Source: Marinobacter alexandrii (GTDB lineage: Bacteria; Bacteroidota; Bacteroidia; Cytophagales; Cyclobacteriaceae). From it: a stretch of DNA of 64,000 nt. Below the pieces are notes generated by a model that was given only the letters and a program-made list of their open reading frames with translations, was not told the origin of the DNA and made no database searches. The DNA lies in the NCBI GenBank assembly GCA_039984955.1, contig JBDWTN010000001.1, forward strand, positions 37,377 to 101,376, in the 5' to 3' direction. Shown in pieces: positions 1 to 9,740 of this stretch; position 1 is the first letter of the stretch, and every line of letters begins with the position of its first letter. The position numbers were made by a program, and so were the translations under genes.

Positions 1-79
1 CAAATGATTGAATTACAGATATTTATGATGTTTGGCACCTTTTGTGACATTAATAGAAAGGAAACCTCAATGTATCAAA

Positions 80-2530
80 ATGATAACTTCAATTAAACTA
101 TTCTTTAGATCATTAAAGCGAAACAAGCTTTTCTCATTTATCAATATCCTCGGGCTAACTGTAGGGTTTTTTTCATCCATTCTAATTTATCTATACGTCA
201 CCAATGAAATGGACTATGATAATTTTCATGAGAATGGAGATCAAGTTTATCGGATAAATCAAACATTTATATGGGGTGAGGATAGTCCTAACTTATTCTC
301 TGCAACAGGTCCTGGTGTTGGATATTCCATAAAGCAGGAAATTCCAGAGGCTAAACATGTGGTGAGAGTGTTTAATGCAAATGACATGCTTCCAATCAAA
401 TTTGAATCTGCTGGTCAAGAGCGCTTTTTTAATGATGAGTCTGTTCTTGCTGTTGATTCAAATTTTCTTGAGGTCTTTACATTTCCATTGCTTTATGGCG
501 ATAAGAATACATGTTTCGACAATCCCAATTCTGCGGTACTTACTTATGAAACAGCTGAGAAGTTTTTCGGTTCTCATGATGTTTTGGGCGCCACTATTGA
601 TATGGATAATGGCGAATCCTATAAAGTGACAGGGGTATTCCAGAAAATTGAAGAAAATTTCTATTTAGATGAAATGGATGTTTTGGTATCACTAAATAGC
701 ATTGAACGCATCAAAACCAGTGACTGGAACTGGTTATGGACAATGTTTGAAACGTACATTCTTTTGGAAGATCAAGCCAATCCTCAAGTAGTTCAATCGA
801 AGTTGGATAACCTTTTGGAAAAACATGCGGGACAAACGCTAAAGGCTATGGGATATACTTATGAAGAATATATAGCTGCTGGAAAAGAATGGAACCTATA
901 TATGCAACCCTTAACTGATACCTATCTAAAGTCCGACAATGTAATAAGTATACATGGTGATACAGGTAATATAAAGATTGTAGTAGCACTTGTTGGTTCT
1001 GCGATATTCTTACTGGTTCTTTCGTGTATCAACTTTATTAATTTAAGTACAGCACAGTTTACAACCAGAGCACAGAATGTCGCAGTAAGGAAGATACTTG
1101 GTGGCAATAGTTCAATGTTTGTTAAACGCTTTTTTGGAGAGGCTTTGATGTATTGCATGATTGCTGCACTTTTTTCGATCATGCTGGTATTTTATTCCGT
1201 TCCATTAATTAATCAGTCTTTGGGCACAACCCTCAGTTTTTCAGTTTCAGGGCAACCTCAATTAATTGCATTTTTATTCATTTTAATTGTTTCTGTAAGT
1301 GCTGTCGCAGGATTCTATCCATTTGTGTTTTTCAATGCATTTAAGCCGATCAGTGCTATGAAAGGGGAATTGAAAACTGGAAGAAAAGGGGTTCGTGTTA
1401 GAAATGGAATGTTGATTACCCAGTATGTTTTGTCTTTCCTGCTCATTATCGGTACGATAACCATTTACGAACAACTCAATTATTTTCTAAAGGCAGATCT
1501 TGGCTTTGAAAAAGAAAACATTCTGACAATAGATAATGCCGAATGGACGGGATCATTAAATGAGTTTGCTGATGAAGTTGCAAAACTTGAAGGGGTAGTA
1601 GGTACCTCCGTATGTGATGCTGTTCCTTTACTTGTTTTCAATGGAGATCAGTTTAAAACTGATGAACCTGATGCTACCTCTCTTCCATTAAATTATACAT
1701 TAGGCGATGAAAACTATACAGATCTTCTCGATTTTGAATTCATAGTAGGACGTTCATTTGAACAGTCTTTTTCAAGTGACACAGCAAGTATTATCATCAA
1801 TGAAACTGCTGCAAAAACAATAGGCTGGGCTGTAGATGAATCAATACTGAATAAAAAAGTTGAGAATTGGAGTGGAAAATATAAGGTAGTAGGCGTTGTA
1901 AGAGATTTTAACTATTGGGGCCTGAATGGACCAATAGAACCCTTCGCTATTTTTCATTCAAAATCTAATCCAAACGGAGGGAGACCCTTAACAAGAGTTT
2001 TGGTAAAAACATTTGGCAATGATGCCGATATGAAAGCTCTAGAGAAAAGATTAGAGGCTAAATGGAACGAGTTTGTGCCGAACAGACCGTTCGAATATAC
2101 GAACTTGTCTGAACACTACGCTTCTTCTTATGAGACAGAAGAGCAGTTTGGTAGTGTGCTTTCATTCTTTGCTGTACTCACAATTATTATAGCTTCATTG
2201 GGATTGTTTGGTATCGTTGTGTTTACTCTAGAACAAAAACTGAAAGAAATAGGCGTAAGAAAAGTTTTGGGAGCCTCTGTTGGAAGTATCGTGTTGCTGT
2301 TCTCTAAAAGTTATATAAAGCTTCTTCTCATAGCATTCTTCGTAGCTGTTCCAATTGGTTATTACGTCATGAATATTTGGCTATCGGACTTTGAATACCG
2401 AATTAATATGGGAGTGAACATATTCGCTTTCTCGCTAGCAATATTGCTATCTATTTCATTGGCAATATCTATCGTTCAAACGGCGAAAGCGTCCCTTATG
2501 AATCCAGCAGAAGTATTGAAGGATGAATAG
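80..2530 (+). CDS. ABC transporter permease, MacB/FtsX type with two FtsX domains
   Basis: Inner-membrane permease of about 816 residues. It has an N-terminal membrane segment (about residues 17-42), a large periplasmic MacB-type domain, a central membrane block near residues 305-425, a short cytosolic link, and then a second membrane segment, periplasmic domain and C-terminal FtsX block (about 700-816) containing the typical GVRKVLGAS turn; a related VRKILGG turn sits in the first half. Two FtsX halves in one chain is the usual Bacteroidota form. Such proteins work with a separate MacB-type ATPase in lipoprotein, peptide or drug export; no ATPase gene is next to it here. The frame is open from a TTG at 32, but the ATG at 80 gives the family-typical start (MITSIKLFFRSLKRNK). 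Its stop abuts the stop of the convergent peroxiredoxin gene. Confidence 0.9.
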   Translation: MITSIKLFFRSLKRNKLFSFINILGLTVGFFSSILIYLYVTNEMDYDNFHENGDQVYRINQTFIWGEDSPNLFSATGPGVGYSIKQEIPEAKHVVRVFNANDMLPIKFESAGQERFFNDESVLAVDSNFLEVFTFPLLYGDKNTCFDNPNSAVLTYETAEKFFGSHDVLGATIDMDNGESYKVTGVFQKIEENFYLDEMDVLVSLNSIERIKTSDWNWLWTMFETYILLEDQANPQVVQSKLDNLLEKHAGQTLKAMGYTYEEYIAAGKEWNLYMQPLTDTYLKSDNVISIHGDTGNIKIVVALVGSAIFLLVLSCINFINLSTAQFTTRAQNVAVRKILGGNSSMFVKRFFGEALMYCMIAALFSIMLVFYSVPLINQSLGTTLSFSVSGQPQLIAFLFILIVSVSAVAGFYPFVFFNAFKPISAMKGELKTGRKGVRVRNGMLITQYVLSFLLIIGTITIYEQLNYFLKADLGFEKENILTIDNAEWTGSLNEFADEVAKLEGVVGTSVCDAVPLLVFNGDQFKTDEPDATSLPLNYTLGDENYTDLLDFEFIVGRSFEQSFSSDTASIIINETAAKTIGWAVDESILNKKVENWSGKYKVVGVVRDFNYWGLNGPIEPFAIFHSKSNPNGGRPLTRVLVKTFGNDADMKALEKRLEAKWNEFVPNRPFEYTNLSEHYASSYETEEQFGSVLSFFAVLTIIIASLGLFGIVVFTLEQKLKEIGVRKVLGASVGSIVLLFSKSYIKLLLIAFFVAVPIGYYVMNIWLSDFEYRINMGVNIFAFSLAILLSISLAISIVQTAKASLMNPAEVLKDE

Positions 2531-2983
2531 TTATAAAGATTTTAATATTCTTAGGGACTCTTTGATATGTTGGTTTGCATTAAAGTCAGCTCTAAACGAA
2601 TGAACAATTATTCCATGTCTATCGATAATAAATGTCACCCGACCTGGGACTAAACCGAAAAGCGTTGAAGGTATTTTGAATGCCTTAAGCGCTTTTTTTC
2701 TAGTATCACTTAGTAATATGAAAGGAAGCTTTCTTTTTGTTGAAACTCTTTTGTGAGAACTAGTCGAATCACGACTAATCCCAATAACCTCAGCTCCAAC
2801 TTCCTGAAACTCTTCGTAATGATCTCTAAATCCACACGCCTGAGCTGTGCAAACACTTGTGTTATCCTTTGGATAAAAATAAACCACTAGAGGTTTTTTG
2901 CCTGTGAAATCACTTAAAGAAATCAGTTCTCCATGTTGATTCTCCAATGAAATCTCAGGAATTTTGTCTCCCTTATTTAGCAT
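2531..2983 (-). CDS. bcp: Peroxiredoxin, Bcp/PrxQ type
   Basis: Thiol peroxidase of 150 residues that reduces hydrogen and organic peroxides. The peroxidatic site reads PKDNTSVC with Cys45, and Cys50 lies five residues on (CTAQACGFRD), the spacing of the E. coli Bcp atypical two-cysteine enzymes. The C-terminal part (VTFIIDRHGIIVHSF) fits the AhpC/TSA fold. No signal peptide, so cytoplasmic. It overlaps the upstream RND exporter by 11 bases and is probably co-transcribed with it. Length is normal for the family. Confidence 0.93.
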   Translation of the reverse strand: MLNKGDKIPEISLENQHGELISLSDFTGKKPLVVYFYPKDNTSVCTAQACGFRDHYEEFQEVGAEVIGISRDSTSSHKRVSTKRKLPFILLSDTRKKALKAFKIPSTLFGLVPGRVTFIIDRHGIIVHSFRADFNANQHIKESLRILKSL

Positions 2984-5174
2984 TTTTCCTGAACTTAATA
3001 AGTAGAAGTGGTAATAAGCTTAGATCAATGACTAATGCAATAAGTAACGATAAACTGACAAAAAGGCCTAGGTAATAGGTAGCACCAAAATTAGAAAAGA
3101 GATACAAAGCAAAGCCTGACATCATGATGATAGATGTAATAAGCATAGCACTACCAGCATGTTTGAATGTTTCTTTCATGCGCAGCACCGGATCGGACTC
3201 TTGACTTTTAAGGTAGTAACTCATCATATGTATAGTGTCATCAACAGCAATACCAAAAGCAATGGTGAAAATGATTGAAGTGGTCATTTTTAATGAAATG
3301 CCAAGCCATCCCAACGTTCCAGCAACCATCAAAAGAGGTATTAGATTAGGAACTAAGCTGATGAGTAAAAGTTTCCAGGATTTAAAATAAATCCCCAGTA
3401 TTATTCCAATTACGAGAATAGCAGTTAATAACCCTTTCAATAGATTGATGGAGAGTAATTCGTGACTTTTATCGATAAGGTAAGTCGTTCCTGTAATTTG
3501 ATATTGTATGATTTCAGTGTCAATTTCATCCTTTAAAAACAAAAGCATTTTTTCATTCTTCAAACCAGTTTCATATGACCCCAATTCGGGAAAAAATCCA
3601 ATTAGCCTGGCCACTTTACCATTAGCTGTTACCAGTTTATCTAAACGCTTTGGATCAATTCTATTTTTTAAACGAAGAGTTTGGCTATACGCACCACTGG
3701 ATGATGGATATTGATAATTCTCGTTTAATCCTCCATTATTGGCCATGTTTAGATACTTAATTATCGTGGCAGGAGATTGAACTTTAGCAATTGGATACTC
3801 ATTGAGTAAGTATTCTTCAATTTTTATAATTTGATCCATTACTTCTTTGTCCCAGATAGAACTAGCAGTGTCTGTCACTTCTATTCTTACCTCGTAAGGT
3901 TTAGAACCTCCCAATTGATCATCTGCAAACTCAAAATCTTTTCTTACTTGTGATTCCTCAGGCAAATCATCCAATAGAAAGGAATTTATACGTAGTTGAA
4001 AAATACCGGGAGTTAAAATCATTAAAAGAACACAGGCTATACCTATTATAATTGTTTTGTTATTAAGTAGATAATTGAGCCAGCTTTCAGGCACTTCTAA
4101 TATTCGTTTTTTTGTCTCGTAGCTTGATATAGAGGCAACCAGTAATCCAAAGGTAAAAGTGATGACAAAGGCAATGAGAATACCAATGGAGGCAAACAAG
4201 CCCAGAAACTGAACTGGCTCAGTATTGATCCAAAGAAGACTCAAAAAGCCAATAGCGGTTGTTACGGAAGTTAGAAATGTGGGTACCCATACGATTTTCA
4301 TTGCACCTTTAACCCTATCTACGGAGTTGCTAGCTAAAGTCTTTTTTAACGCATTCATAAGGTGAACTGCATCTGACATGGAAACAAAGAATAGGATAGG
4401 AGGTAATAAGGAACTTAGCAGATTGATTTTATAACCTAGCATGCCAATCAATCCAAATAACCATACGATAGAAAGTAGGCTGATTAAGAATGGTAGCATG
4501 GCTGACTTAAAACTTCGAAAGATCAGAAGAAGCAAAACAAAACTTAAGCACAAAGACCCAATTAAGAACTTGCTAAAATCGTTTTGAATGTATGAAATAA
4601 AAACACCGGCTGCACTTAGCTTGCCTACTAATCTGATGTTTTCTATGCCATGTTTTTCCGCTTGAAACCTTATTGCACTTAATAGTTGTTCACTTCTTCT
4701 TTGATCAGCAAAATGTGCATGATTGAGATAGATACTTAAAGCTTTTCTATTTTCACTGAAAGCACTTCGGTAAAATGGATTCCCAAAAATCCTCATACTA
4801 TCCTGTCTTAATTGATATTTGGTAGGATCCTTTGTATGAATAAGTGGAAAAATGACCAAGCCAGTTGGGCTCTTGATTACATGCTGAAGAGAAAGGGGAG
4901 AATAGACATTCTCGACATCATTGATCTTAGTTAATGACCTTTCAAATAAGTGAGCTCTTTTTATGAAATCTGGATCAAAAAGATGGTTATCTTTTTGAAT
5001 GATAATATGTAAATAGTCATTGTCATAGCCAAACTGAGCAGAATGTTTAGTGTAAGCTTGACTATCTGGATGGTCGTTTGGGAAAAATTTCTCAAACTCG
5101 AAATCAAATGTCACATACTGGAGATTCCATGCTAATATCGTTGTAATTAGTACCAGTAAACTGGTCATAATCAC
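2973..5174 (-). CDS. RND/MMPL-family exporter
   Basis: Inner-membrane transporter of 733 residues from the GTG at 5174. It shows two halves, each with one membrane helix, a large periplasmic loop and a block of five helices (about 198-350 and 575-730), the HpnN/MMPL arrangement used for lipids or hydrophobic compounds; the substrate cannot be told. The charged signature AVDDTIHMM lies in the second block, with SMSDAVHLM in the first, typical of RND helix 4. The true start is uncertain: the frame stays open upstream to a TAA at 5247-5249 and codes a plausible cytosolic N-terminus (NSRIDKYVERL...) whose only near-cognate start is CTG at 5228. No periplasmic adaptor or outer-membrane channel is adjacent, which is usual for this subtype. 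It is divergent from thyA and overlaps bcp. Confidence 0.88.
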   Translation of the reverse strand: MIMTSLLVLITTILAWNLQYVTFDFEFEKFFPNDHPDSQAYTKHSAQFGYDNDYLHIIIQKDNHLFDPDFIKRAHLFERSLTKINDVENVYSPLSLQHVIKSPTGLVIFPLIHTKDPTKYQLRQDSMRIFGNPFYRSAFSENRKALSIYLNHAHFADQRRSEQLLSAIRFQAEKHGIENIRLVGKLSAAGVFISYIQNDFSKFLIGSLCLSFVLLLLIFRSFKSAMLPFLISLLSIVWLFGLIGMLGYKINLLSSLLPPILFFVSMSDAVHLMNALKKTLASNSVDRVKGAMKIVWVPTFLTSVTTAIGFLSLLWINTEPVQFLGLFASIGILIAFVITFTFGLLVASISSYETKKRILEVPESWLNYLLNNKTIIIGIACVLLMILTPGIFQLRINSFLLDDLPEESQVRKDFEFADDQLGGSKPYEVRIEVTDTASSIWDKEVMDQIIKIEEYLLNEYPIAKVQSPATIIKYLNMANNGGLNENYQYPSSSGAYSQTLRLKNRIDPKRLDKLVTANGKVARLIGFFPELGSYETGLKNEKMLLFLKDEIDTEIIQYQITGTTYLIDKSHELLSINLLKGLLTAILVIGIILGIYFKSWKLLLISLVPNLIPLLMVAGTLGWLGISLKMTTSIIFTIAFGIAVDDTIHMMSYYLKSQESDPVLRMKETFKHAGSAMLITSIIMMSGFALYLFSNFGATYYLGLFVSLSLLIALVIDLSLLPLLLIKFRKNAK

Positions 5175-5247
5175 CTTTCCCTTTGTGGTTATTAACCGCT
5201 CGACATATTTATCTATTCGTGAGTTCAGGGTTTCTTCGTTTAAAAGT

Positions 5248-5255
5248 TAATTTTG
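5248..5255 (+). promoter_or_regulatory. Candidate thyA promoter -7 box (TAATTTTG)
   Basis: An exact match to the Bacteroidota -7 consensus TAnnTTTG, ending 19 bases before the thyA ATG. No clear TTG at the -33 distance. It lies over the last codons of the possible CTG-started extension of the divergent RND gene. Inferred from sequence only. Confidence 0.4.
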
Positions 5256-5274
5256 TTACCAAACTACGAACAGA

Positions 5275-6069
5275 ATGCAACAATACCTGAACCTAATGAA
5301 ACATATCTTGGATAATGGAACCGAGAAAGGTGATCGTACAGGAACGGGAACTAAAAGTGTGTTTGGATATCAAATGCGATTTGATCTGAGCAAGGGGTTT
5401 CCTTGCGTAACCACTAAAAAACTTCACTTAAGATCAATTATTCATGAACTTCTGTGGTTTCTTCAAGGAGATCAAAATATCAAGTACTTAAAAGAGAATG
5501 GAGTTTCTATTTGGGATGATTGGGCTGATGAAAAAGGAAACTTGGGTCCAGTCTATGGTGTACAATGGAGAAGTTGGGAAACATCGGATGGAAGAAAAAT
5601 AGATCAAATAAAAAAGCTTATTGAAGGAATCAAAAATAATCCCAATAGCAGGAGGCATATCGTAAGTGCATGGAATGTAGCGGATGTGGATGAAATGGCA
5701 TTACCACCATGTCATACAATATTTCAGTTTTATGTTGCTGATGGTAAGTTGAGTTGTCAATTGTATCAAAGAAGTGCAGATGTGTTTCTAGGAGTACCAT
5801 TCAATATTGCTTCATATGCGTTGTTCACCATGATGGTGGCACAGGTATGTGATTTAGAGCCAGGAGACTTTGTTCATACGTTTGGAGATGCTCACTTGTA
5901 TTCCAATCACATAGAGCAAACAAATCTTCAACTCACTAGAGAGCCAAGAGATTTACCAACTATGAAAATCAACCCTAATGTCAAGGATATTTTTGATTTT
6001 AAATTTGAAGATTTTGAACTAATAAATTATGATCCGCATCCTCATATAAAAGGTGCGATAGCAGTGTAA
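5275..6069 (+). CDS. thyA: Thymidylate synthase
   Basis: Converts dUMP to dTMP using methylenetetrahydrofolate; cytoplasmic, essential for DNA synthesis. The 264 residues equal the E. coli enzyme in length. The catalytic cysteine is Cys146 in ALPPCHT, and the substrate-binding stretches RTGTGT (residues 21-26), RRH (126-128), QRSAD and the C-terminal [10 protein letters not shown] are all present. It starts at the ATG 19 bases after a good promoter box and is followed after 42 bases by the serine dehydratase gene, perhaps in one transcript. Confidence 0.98.
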   Translation: MQQYLNLMKHILDNGTEKGDRTGTGTKSVFGYQMRFDLSKGFPCVTTKKLHLRSIIHELLWFLQGDQNIKYLKENGVSIWDDWADEKGNLGPVYGVQWRSWETSDGRKIDQIKKLIEGIKNNPNSRRHIVSAWNVADVDEMALPPCHTIFQFYVADGKLSCQLYQRSADVFLGVPFNIASYALFTMMVAQVCDLEPGDFVHTFGDAHLYSNHIEQTNLQLTREPRDLPTMKINPNVKDIFDFKFEDFELINYDPHPHIKGAIAV

Positions 6070-6111
6070 CATTTTGAAGCTTAAGGTAGTCAACTAATCA
6101 AGAAATAACCC

Positions 6112-6789
6112 ATGGCAGAAAGTAGCGGAATATTTGATATGATAGGACCAGTGATGATTGGTCCATCAAGCTCGCATACAGCTGGAGTGGTACGTATTGG
6201 TCGTGTTACAAATAGGGTATTAGGAGGAATTCCTGAGCATGCTGATATCATTTTCTATAATTCATTTGCAAGAACATATGAAGGACATGGAAGTGATAGA
6301 GCAATTTTGGCAGGGTTGATGGATTATCATACAGATGATAAGCGGATAAAGGATTCATTTAAATTAACTGAGACAGCAGGTCTCACGTACAAGTTCAAGT
6401 CTATTGGAAGTGCATCTACATTTCATCCTAACTCAGTAAGAGTTTTAGCAAGAAGGAAAGATAAGAAGGTAGAGATTTTGGGAGAAAGTAGGGGTGGAGG
6501 AGTTATTCGGATTAAAGAAGTAAATGGATTTGATTCAAATTTTACTGCAAGCCTTCATACATTGATTATCGAGGCTAATGACGTAAAAGGTAGTATAGCA
6601 TTCTTCACGGAAGTATTGTCTCAGGACGAATGCAACATCGCTACCATGACAGTATCAAGAAAAGGCAGAAATGATTTGGCTTGTCTAATTCTGGAAATGG
6701 ATTCAGGGATAGACGATATAACCTTAGAGTATTTAAAGAAGAGGAAATGGGTGCATAAGGTCATCTACATTCCGAATATTGATAAATAA
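6112..6789 (+). CDS. sdaAB: L-serine dehydratase, iron-sulfur type, beta subunit
   Basis: Beta subunit (225 residues) of the oxygen-sensitive 4Fe-4S L-serine ammonia-lyase, which makes pyruvate and ammonia from serine. The N-terminal stretch IGPSSSHTAGVVRIGR (about residues 16-31) is the family hallmark, and the last ~80 residues form an ACT domain (TLIIEANDVKGSIAFFTEVL), a likely regulatory module. The cysteines that hold the cluster are in the alpha subunit, which is not in this window, so alpha must be elsewhere. The stop is only two bases from the next gene (TolC family), suggesting joint transcription without an obvious functional link. Confidence 0.9.
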   Translation: MAESSGIFDMIGPVMIGPSSSHTAGVVRIGRVTNRVLGGIPEHADIIFYNSFARTYEGHGSDRAILAGLMDYHTDDKRIKDSFKLTETAGLTYKFKSIGSASTFHPNSVRVLARRKDKKVEILGESRGGGVIRIKEVNGFDSNFTASLHTLIIEANDVKGSIAFFTEVLSQDECNIATMTVSRKGRNDLACLILEMDSGIDDITLEYLKKRKWVHKVIYIPNIDK

Positions 6790-6791
6790 AT

Positions 6792-8222
6792 ATGATGAAA
6801 ACTGGACTAATCACCACACTGATTTTATTATGCTTCACCGCAATTGGTCAGGGGAAGAGAGTATTGTCTCTAGAAGAATGTATAGAAATCGCTGTAGATA
6901 ATAACTTAAGTATAAAACGAAGTGAACTGAACCTTCAAGGTGCTCAGGTTAGCCTGCTGCAAGCACAAGCACAGAGATATCCCACAATAAACTTTAGTGG
7001 GAATTTTGGCTATAATTGGGGACGAGGTATTGATCCTACAACCAATCAATTTATTGATCAGCGAATCAATTTTAATGGAGTTGGAGGAACTGCAGCAATG
7101 CCCATTATCAATGGTCTTCAAACCCATAACTCTATAAAACAGAGTAAACTAGATGCTGAAGCCTCGAAATATGATCTTCAGAAAGCTGTCAATGACATTT
7201 CACTTAGTGTTTCTTTAAATTATTTGAATGTGATCTTCAATAGAGAGCTTCTTGAAAATGCACGCTTTCAATTAGAGTCAAGTCAGCAACAACTCGATCA
7301 AACAAAAATATTAGTAGAATCCGGTGCTCTTCCTATAGCAAATGAATTGCAGCTTGTAAGTCAAGTAGCGACTAATGAGGTTACATTAATTAATTCACAA
7401 AATAACCTTGACTTGGCTCTTTTGGATTTGAAGCAATCTTTATTACTTCCTCCAGGGCAAGAAATAGATATTGTCATTCCTGAAATAGATATTGATCAAG
7501 CTGAAATTGAAAATAGCACTATTGTTGAAGTATATGAAGTAGCATTGGCTAATCAACCTGAAATTCAAAGCGCAGATTTACGGGTAAAAAGCGCAGATGT
7601 AGGTATGGATATATCTAAAGGAGGTATTTACCCAACACTTAATCTATCAGGAGGATTTAGTACTAATTATTCTGATGCATTAAAGAATTTTAATCAGACT
7701 GGGGCAGCACCTGTTCAGGAGCCAACACAATTGCAAACAGCGTCTGGAGAAGCTGTTTTGCTCAATTCGTTTGATGTACAAGGAGATTTTGAAACGGTGG
7801 ATTTATCTACTCAATATGATAATAACTTCAGTAGGAGATTGACCCTAAGCTTGAATGTGCCAATTTTCAATGGCTTTAGAACAAGAAGTGATATTCAAAG
7901 ATCTAAAATCAGCTTGCAACAAGCAGAAATAGCAGCAACCGAACAGCGAAATGTTTTGTATCAAACCATTGAGTCATCTTACAGAAATGCGGTGGCTGCA
8001 GCTAAGACATTCTCAGCTTCTCAAAAACAAGTAGCTTCTCTGGAAGAGACTTTTAGAGCTGTTGAAAATCAATATAATAATGGAGCTGCTAATTTCACTG
8101 ATTATCAAGTAGCTTCAAATAATTTATTTCAAGCACGAACCGATCTTTCAAGAGCTAAATACGATTTTGTATTTAAACAGAAAGTGCTAGAATTCTATCA
8201 AGGTAAACCATTAACATTCTAA
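6792..8222 (+). CDS. TolC-family outer-membrane efflux protein
   Basis: Outer-membrane channel of 476 residues with signal peptide (MKTGLITTLILLCFTAIGQ) and two OEP repeats (about 30-225 and 250-465) rich in long Gln/Ala coiled-coil helices, as in TolC trimers. The second ATG at 6795 is an equally good start. It lies 29 bases before the HlyD-type adaptor gene; together they would form the periplasm-spanning part of a tripartite exporter or type I secretion system. The energising inner-membrane partner is not adjacent. Confidence 0.92.
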   Translation: MMKTGLITTLILLCFTAIGQGKRVLSLEECIEIAVDNNLSIKRSELNLQGAQVSLLQAQAQRYPTINFSGNFGYNWGRGIDPTTNQFIDQRINFNGVGGTAAMPIINGLQTHNSIKQSKLDAEASKYDLQKAVNDISLSVSLNYLNVIFNRELLENARFQLESSQQQLDQTKILVESGALPIANELQLVSQVATNEVTLINSQNNLDLALLDLKQSLLLPPGQEIDIVIPEIDIDQAEIENSTIVEVYEVALANQPEIQSADLRVKSADVGMDISKGGIYPTLNLSGGFSTNYSDALKNFNQTGAAPVQEPTQLQTASGEAVLLNSFDVQGDFETVDLSTQYDNNFSRRLTLSLNVPIFNGFRTRSDIQRSKISLQQAEIAATEQRNVLYQTIESSYRNAVAAAKTFSASQKQVASLEETFRAVENQYNNGAANFTDYQVASNNLFQARTDLSRAKYDFVFKQKVLEFYQGKPLTF

Positions 8223-8251
8223 ACCGATCACCAACTTATATATCTAAAATC

Positions 8252-9607
8252 ATGGCTAAGAAGAAGAAAAAATCAAACAAAATTTTATATATCCTAGGCG
8301 GAGCAGTAGTTGTACTAATACTATTCGCAGTAGTTGGTAAATCTCAAGGATGGGTTGGTCAGAAGAAAAAACTGCAAGTGGAAGTTTCCAAAGCGGAAAA
8401 ATATACGATCATTGAAAAGGTAAGTGCATCAGGACAAGTACAACCAGTAGTGGAAGTACAGCTAAGTCCTGAAGTATCTGGTGAGATTATTGAACTAAAG
8501 GTAGAGGAAGGTGATTCCGTAAGCAAAGGAGATTTTCTATTAAGGATTCGTCCAGATAATTTTAGATCAGCCTACGAAATTGCACAAGCTAATCTTAATC
8601 AGCAATTGGCTAATCAAGCACAGGCAAAAGCATCAGAAGCAAGAGCTGCTGCTAATTTTGAGCGAGCTAAGCAAGACTTTAACCGTCAGGATAAGCTTTA
8701 TAAAGAAAAAGTTATTTCTGAAGCCGATTATCAACTTGCTGAAGCAAATTTTAAAATTGCTGAACAAGATTATGAGTCTGCAAAGCAAAGCGTAAATGGA
8801 GCTGAATATATAGTAAAGAGCTCTAGAGCAAACGTTTCAAACGCTCAGGAAAACCTTAGACTTACCACATTGAATGCACCAATGAGCGGCATTATTTCCA
8901 AATTACCGGTAGAACTTGGTGAGACTGTTCTTGGTACTTCACAATTTCAGGGGACTGAGGTAATGCGTATTGCAGATCTTTCAAAAATGGAAGTGCAGGT
9001 AGATGTAAATGAAAATGATATTATTCGTATTTCCGTTGGAGATACCACCATCATAGATGTAGATTCATATTCTTATATGGATAAAACCTTTAAAGGAATA
9101 GTAACCCACATTGCTAATACAGCCAATGACAAGATATCAGCAGATGCGGTTACAGAATTTGGAGTAAGAATTCAAATCTTAAATAGTTCATATCAAGATC
9201 TAGTAAAAGAGGAGGGTCTTAAATACCCTTTTCGCCCGGGAATGACGGCTAGCGTAGATATTATCACGGAAGTCAAGAAAGACATTCTTACTGTTCCATT
9301 GGCATCTGTAACTACTCGTTCAGAAAAGGGAAAGAAGAAAGAAGAAGAGAAATCTTCAGCAGACTTAGTTGATGAGGAAGTGAGAGAAGTAGTCTTTGTG
9401 ATGGAAAATGGAAAAGCTGTGGAGATTGAGGTTGAGACTGGTATTAGCGATTTTGATAGAATTGAAATAAAGTCTGGAGTTTCTGAAGATACGGATGTTA
9501 TTTCAGGTCCATTCTTAGCAGTCTCTAAGAGATTAAAAGACGGAGATGATGTAGAGGCTAAGGGTAAGAAAAAGGATAAAGAAGAGACATCTGAATCAGA
9601 GGATTAA
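8252..9607 (+). CDS. Efflux periplasmic adaptor subunit (HlyD/MacA family)
   Basis: Membrane-fusion protein of 451 residues. A lysine-rich cytosolic start precedes one membrane helix (about 10-29); then come a biotinyl-lipoyl-like half (VEVQLSPEVSGEIIELKVEEGD), a long alpha-helical hairpin (about 115-205), the second lipoyl half (LNAPMSGIISKL) and a beta-barrel region (about 240-340). The tail is highly charged (KKKDKEE). This is the MacA-like layout that links a TolC-family channel to an ABC or RND pump. It forms an operon with the TolC gene and is followed by a strong terminator rather than by macB-type genes. Confidence 0.92.
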   Translation: MAKKKKKSNKILYILGGAVVVLILFAVVGKSQGWVGQKKKLQVEVSKAEKYTIIEKVSASGQVQPVVEVQLSPEVSGEIIELKVEEGDSVSKGDFLLRIRPDNFRSAYEIAQANLNQQLANQAQAKASEARAAANFERAKQDFNRQDKLYKEKVISEADYQLAEANFKIAEQDYESAKQSVNGAEYIVKSSRANVSNAQENLRLTTLNAPMSGIISKLPVELGETVLGTSQFQGTEVMRIADLSKMEVQVDVNENDIIRISVGDTTIIDVDSYSYMDKTFKGIVTHIANTANDKISADAVTEFGVRIQILNSSYQDLVKEEGLKYPFRPGMTASVDIITEVKKDILTVPLASVTTRSEKGKKKEEEKSSADLVDEEVREVVFVMENGKAVEIEVETGISDFDRIEIKSGVSEDTDVISGPFLAVSKRLKDGDDVEAKGKKKDKEETSESED

Positions 9608-9632
9608 CTTATTTTGAGTAGTAAATTTATTT

Positions 9633-9660
9633 AAAACCTGCCTCGGCAGGTTTTCTTGTT
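9633..9660 (+). terminator. Rho-independent terminator after the TolC/HlyD operon
   Basis: A perfect 10-base inverted repeat (9633-9642 with 9645-9654), GC-rich in the middle, ending in four T and a T-rich run to 9660. It closes the operon 26 bases after the adaptor stop. Confidence 0.85.
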
Positions 9661-9740
9661 ACTAAGTCAACCGGTTATCAAATCTCACTTTTGATTTTAA
9701 GCTTAATACCTCAAATTACAAGTACAAAACAACTACACAC

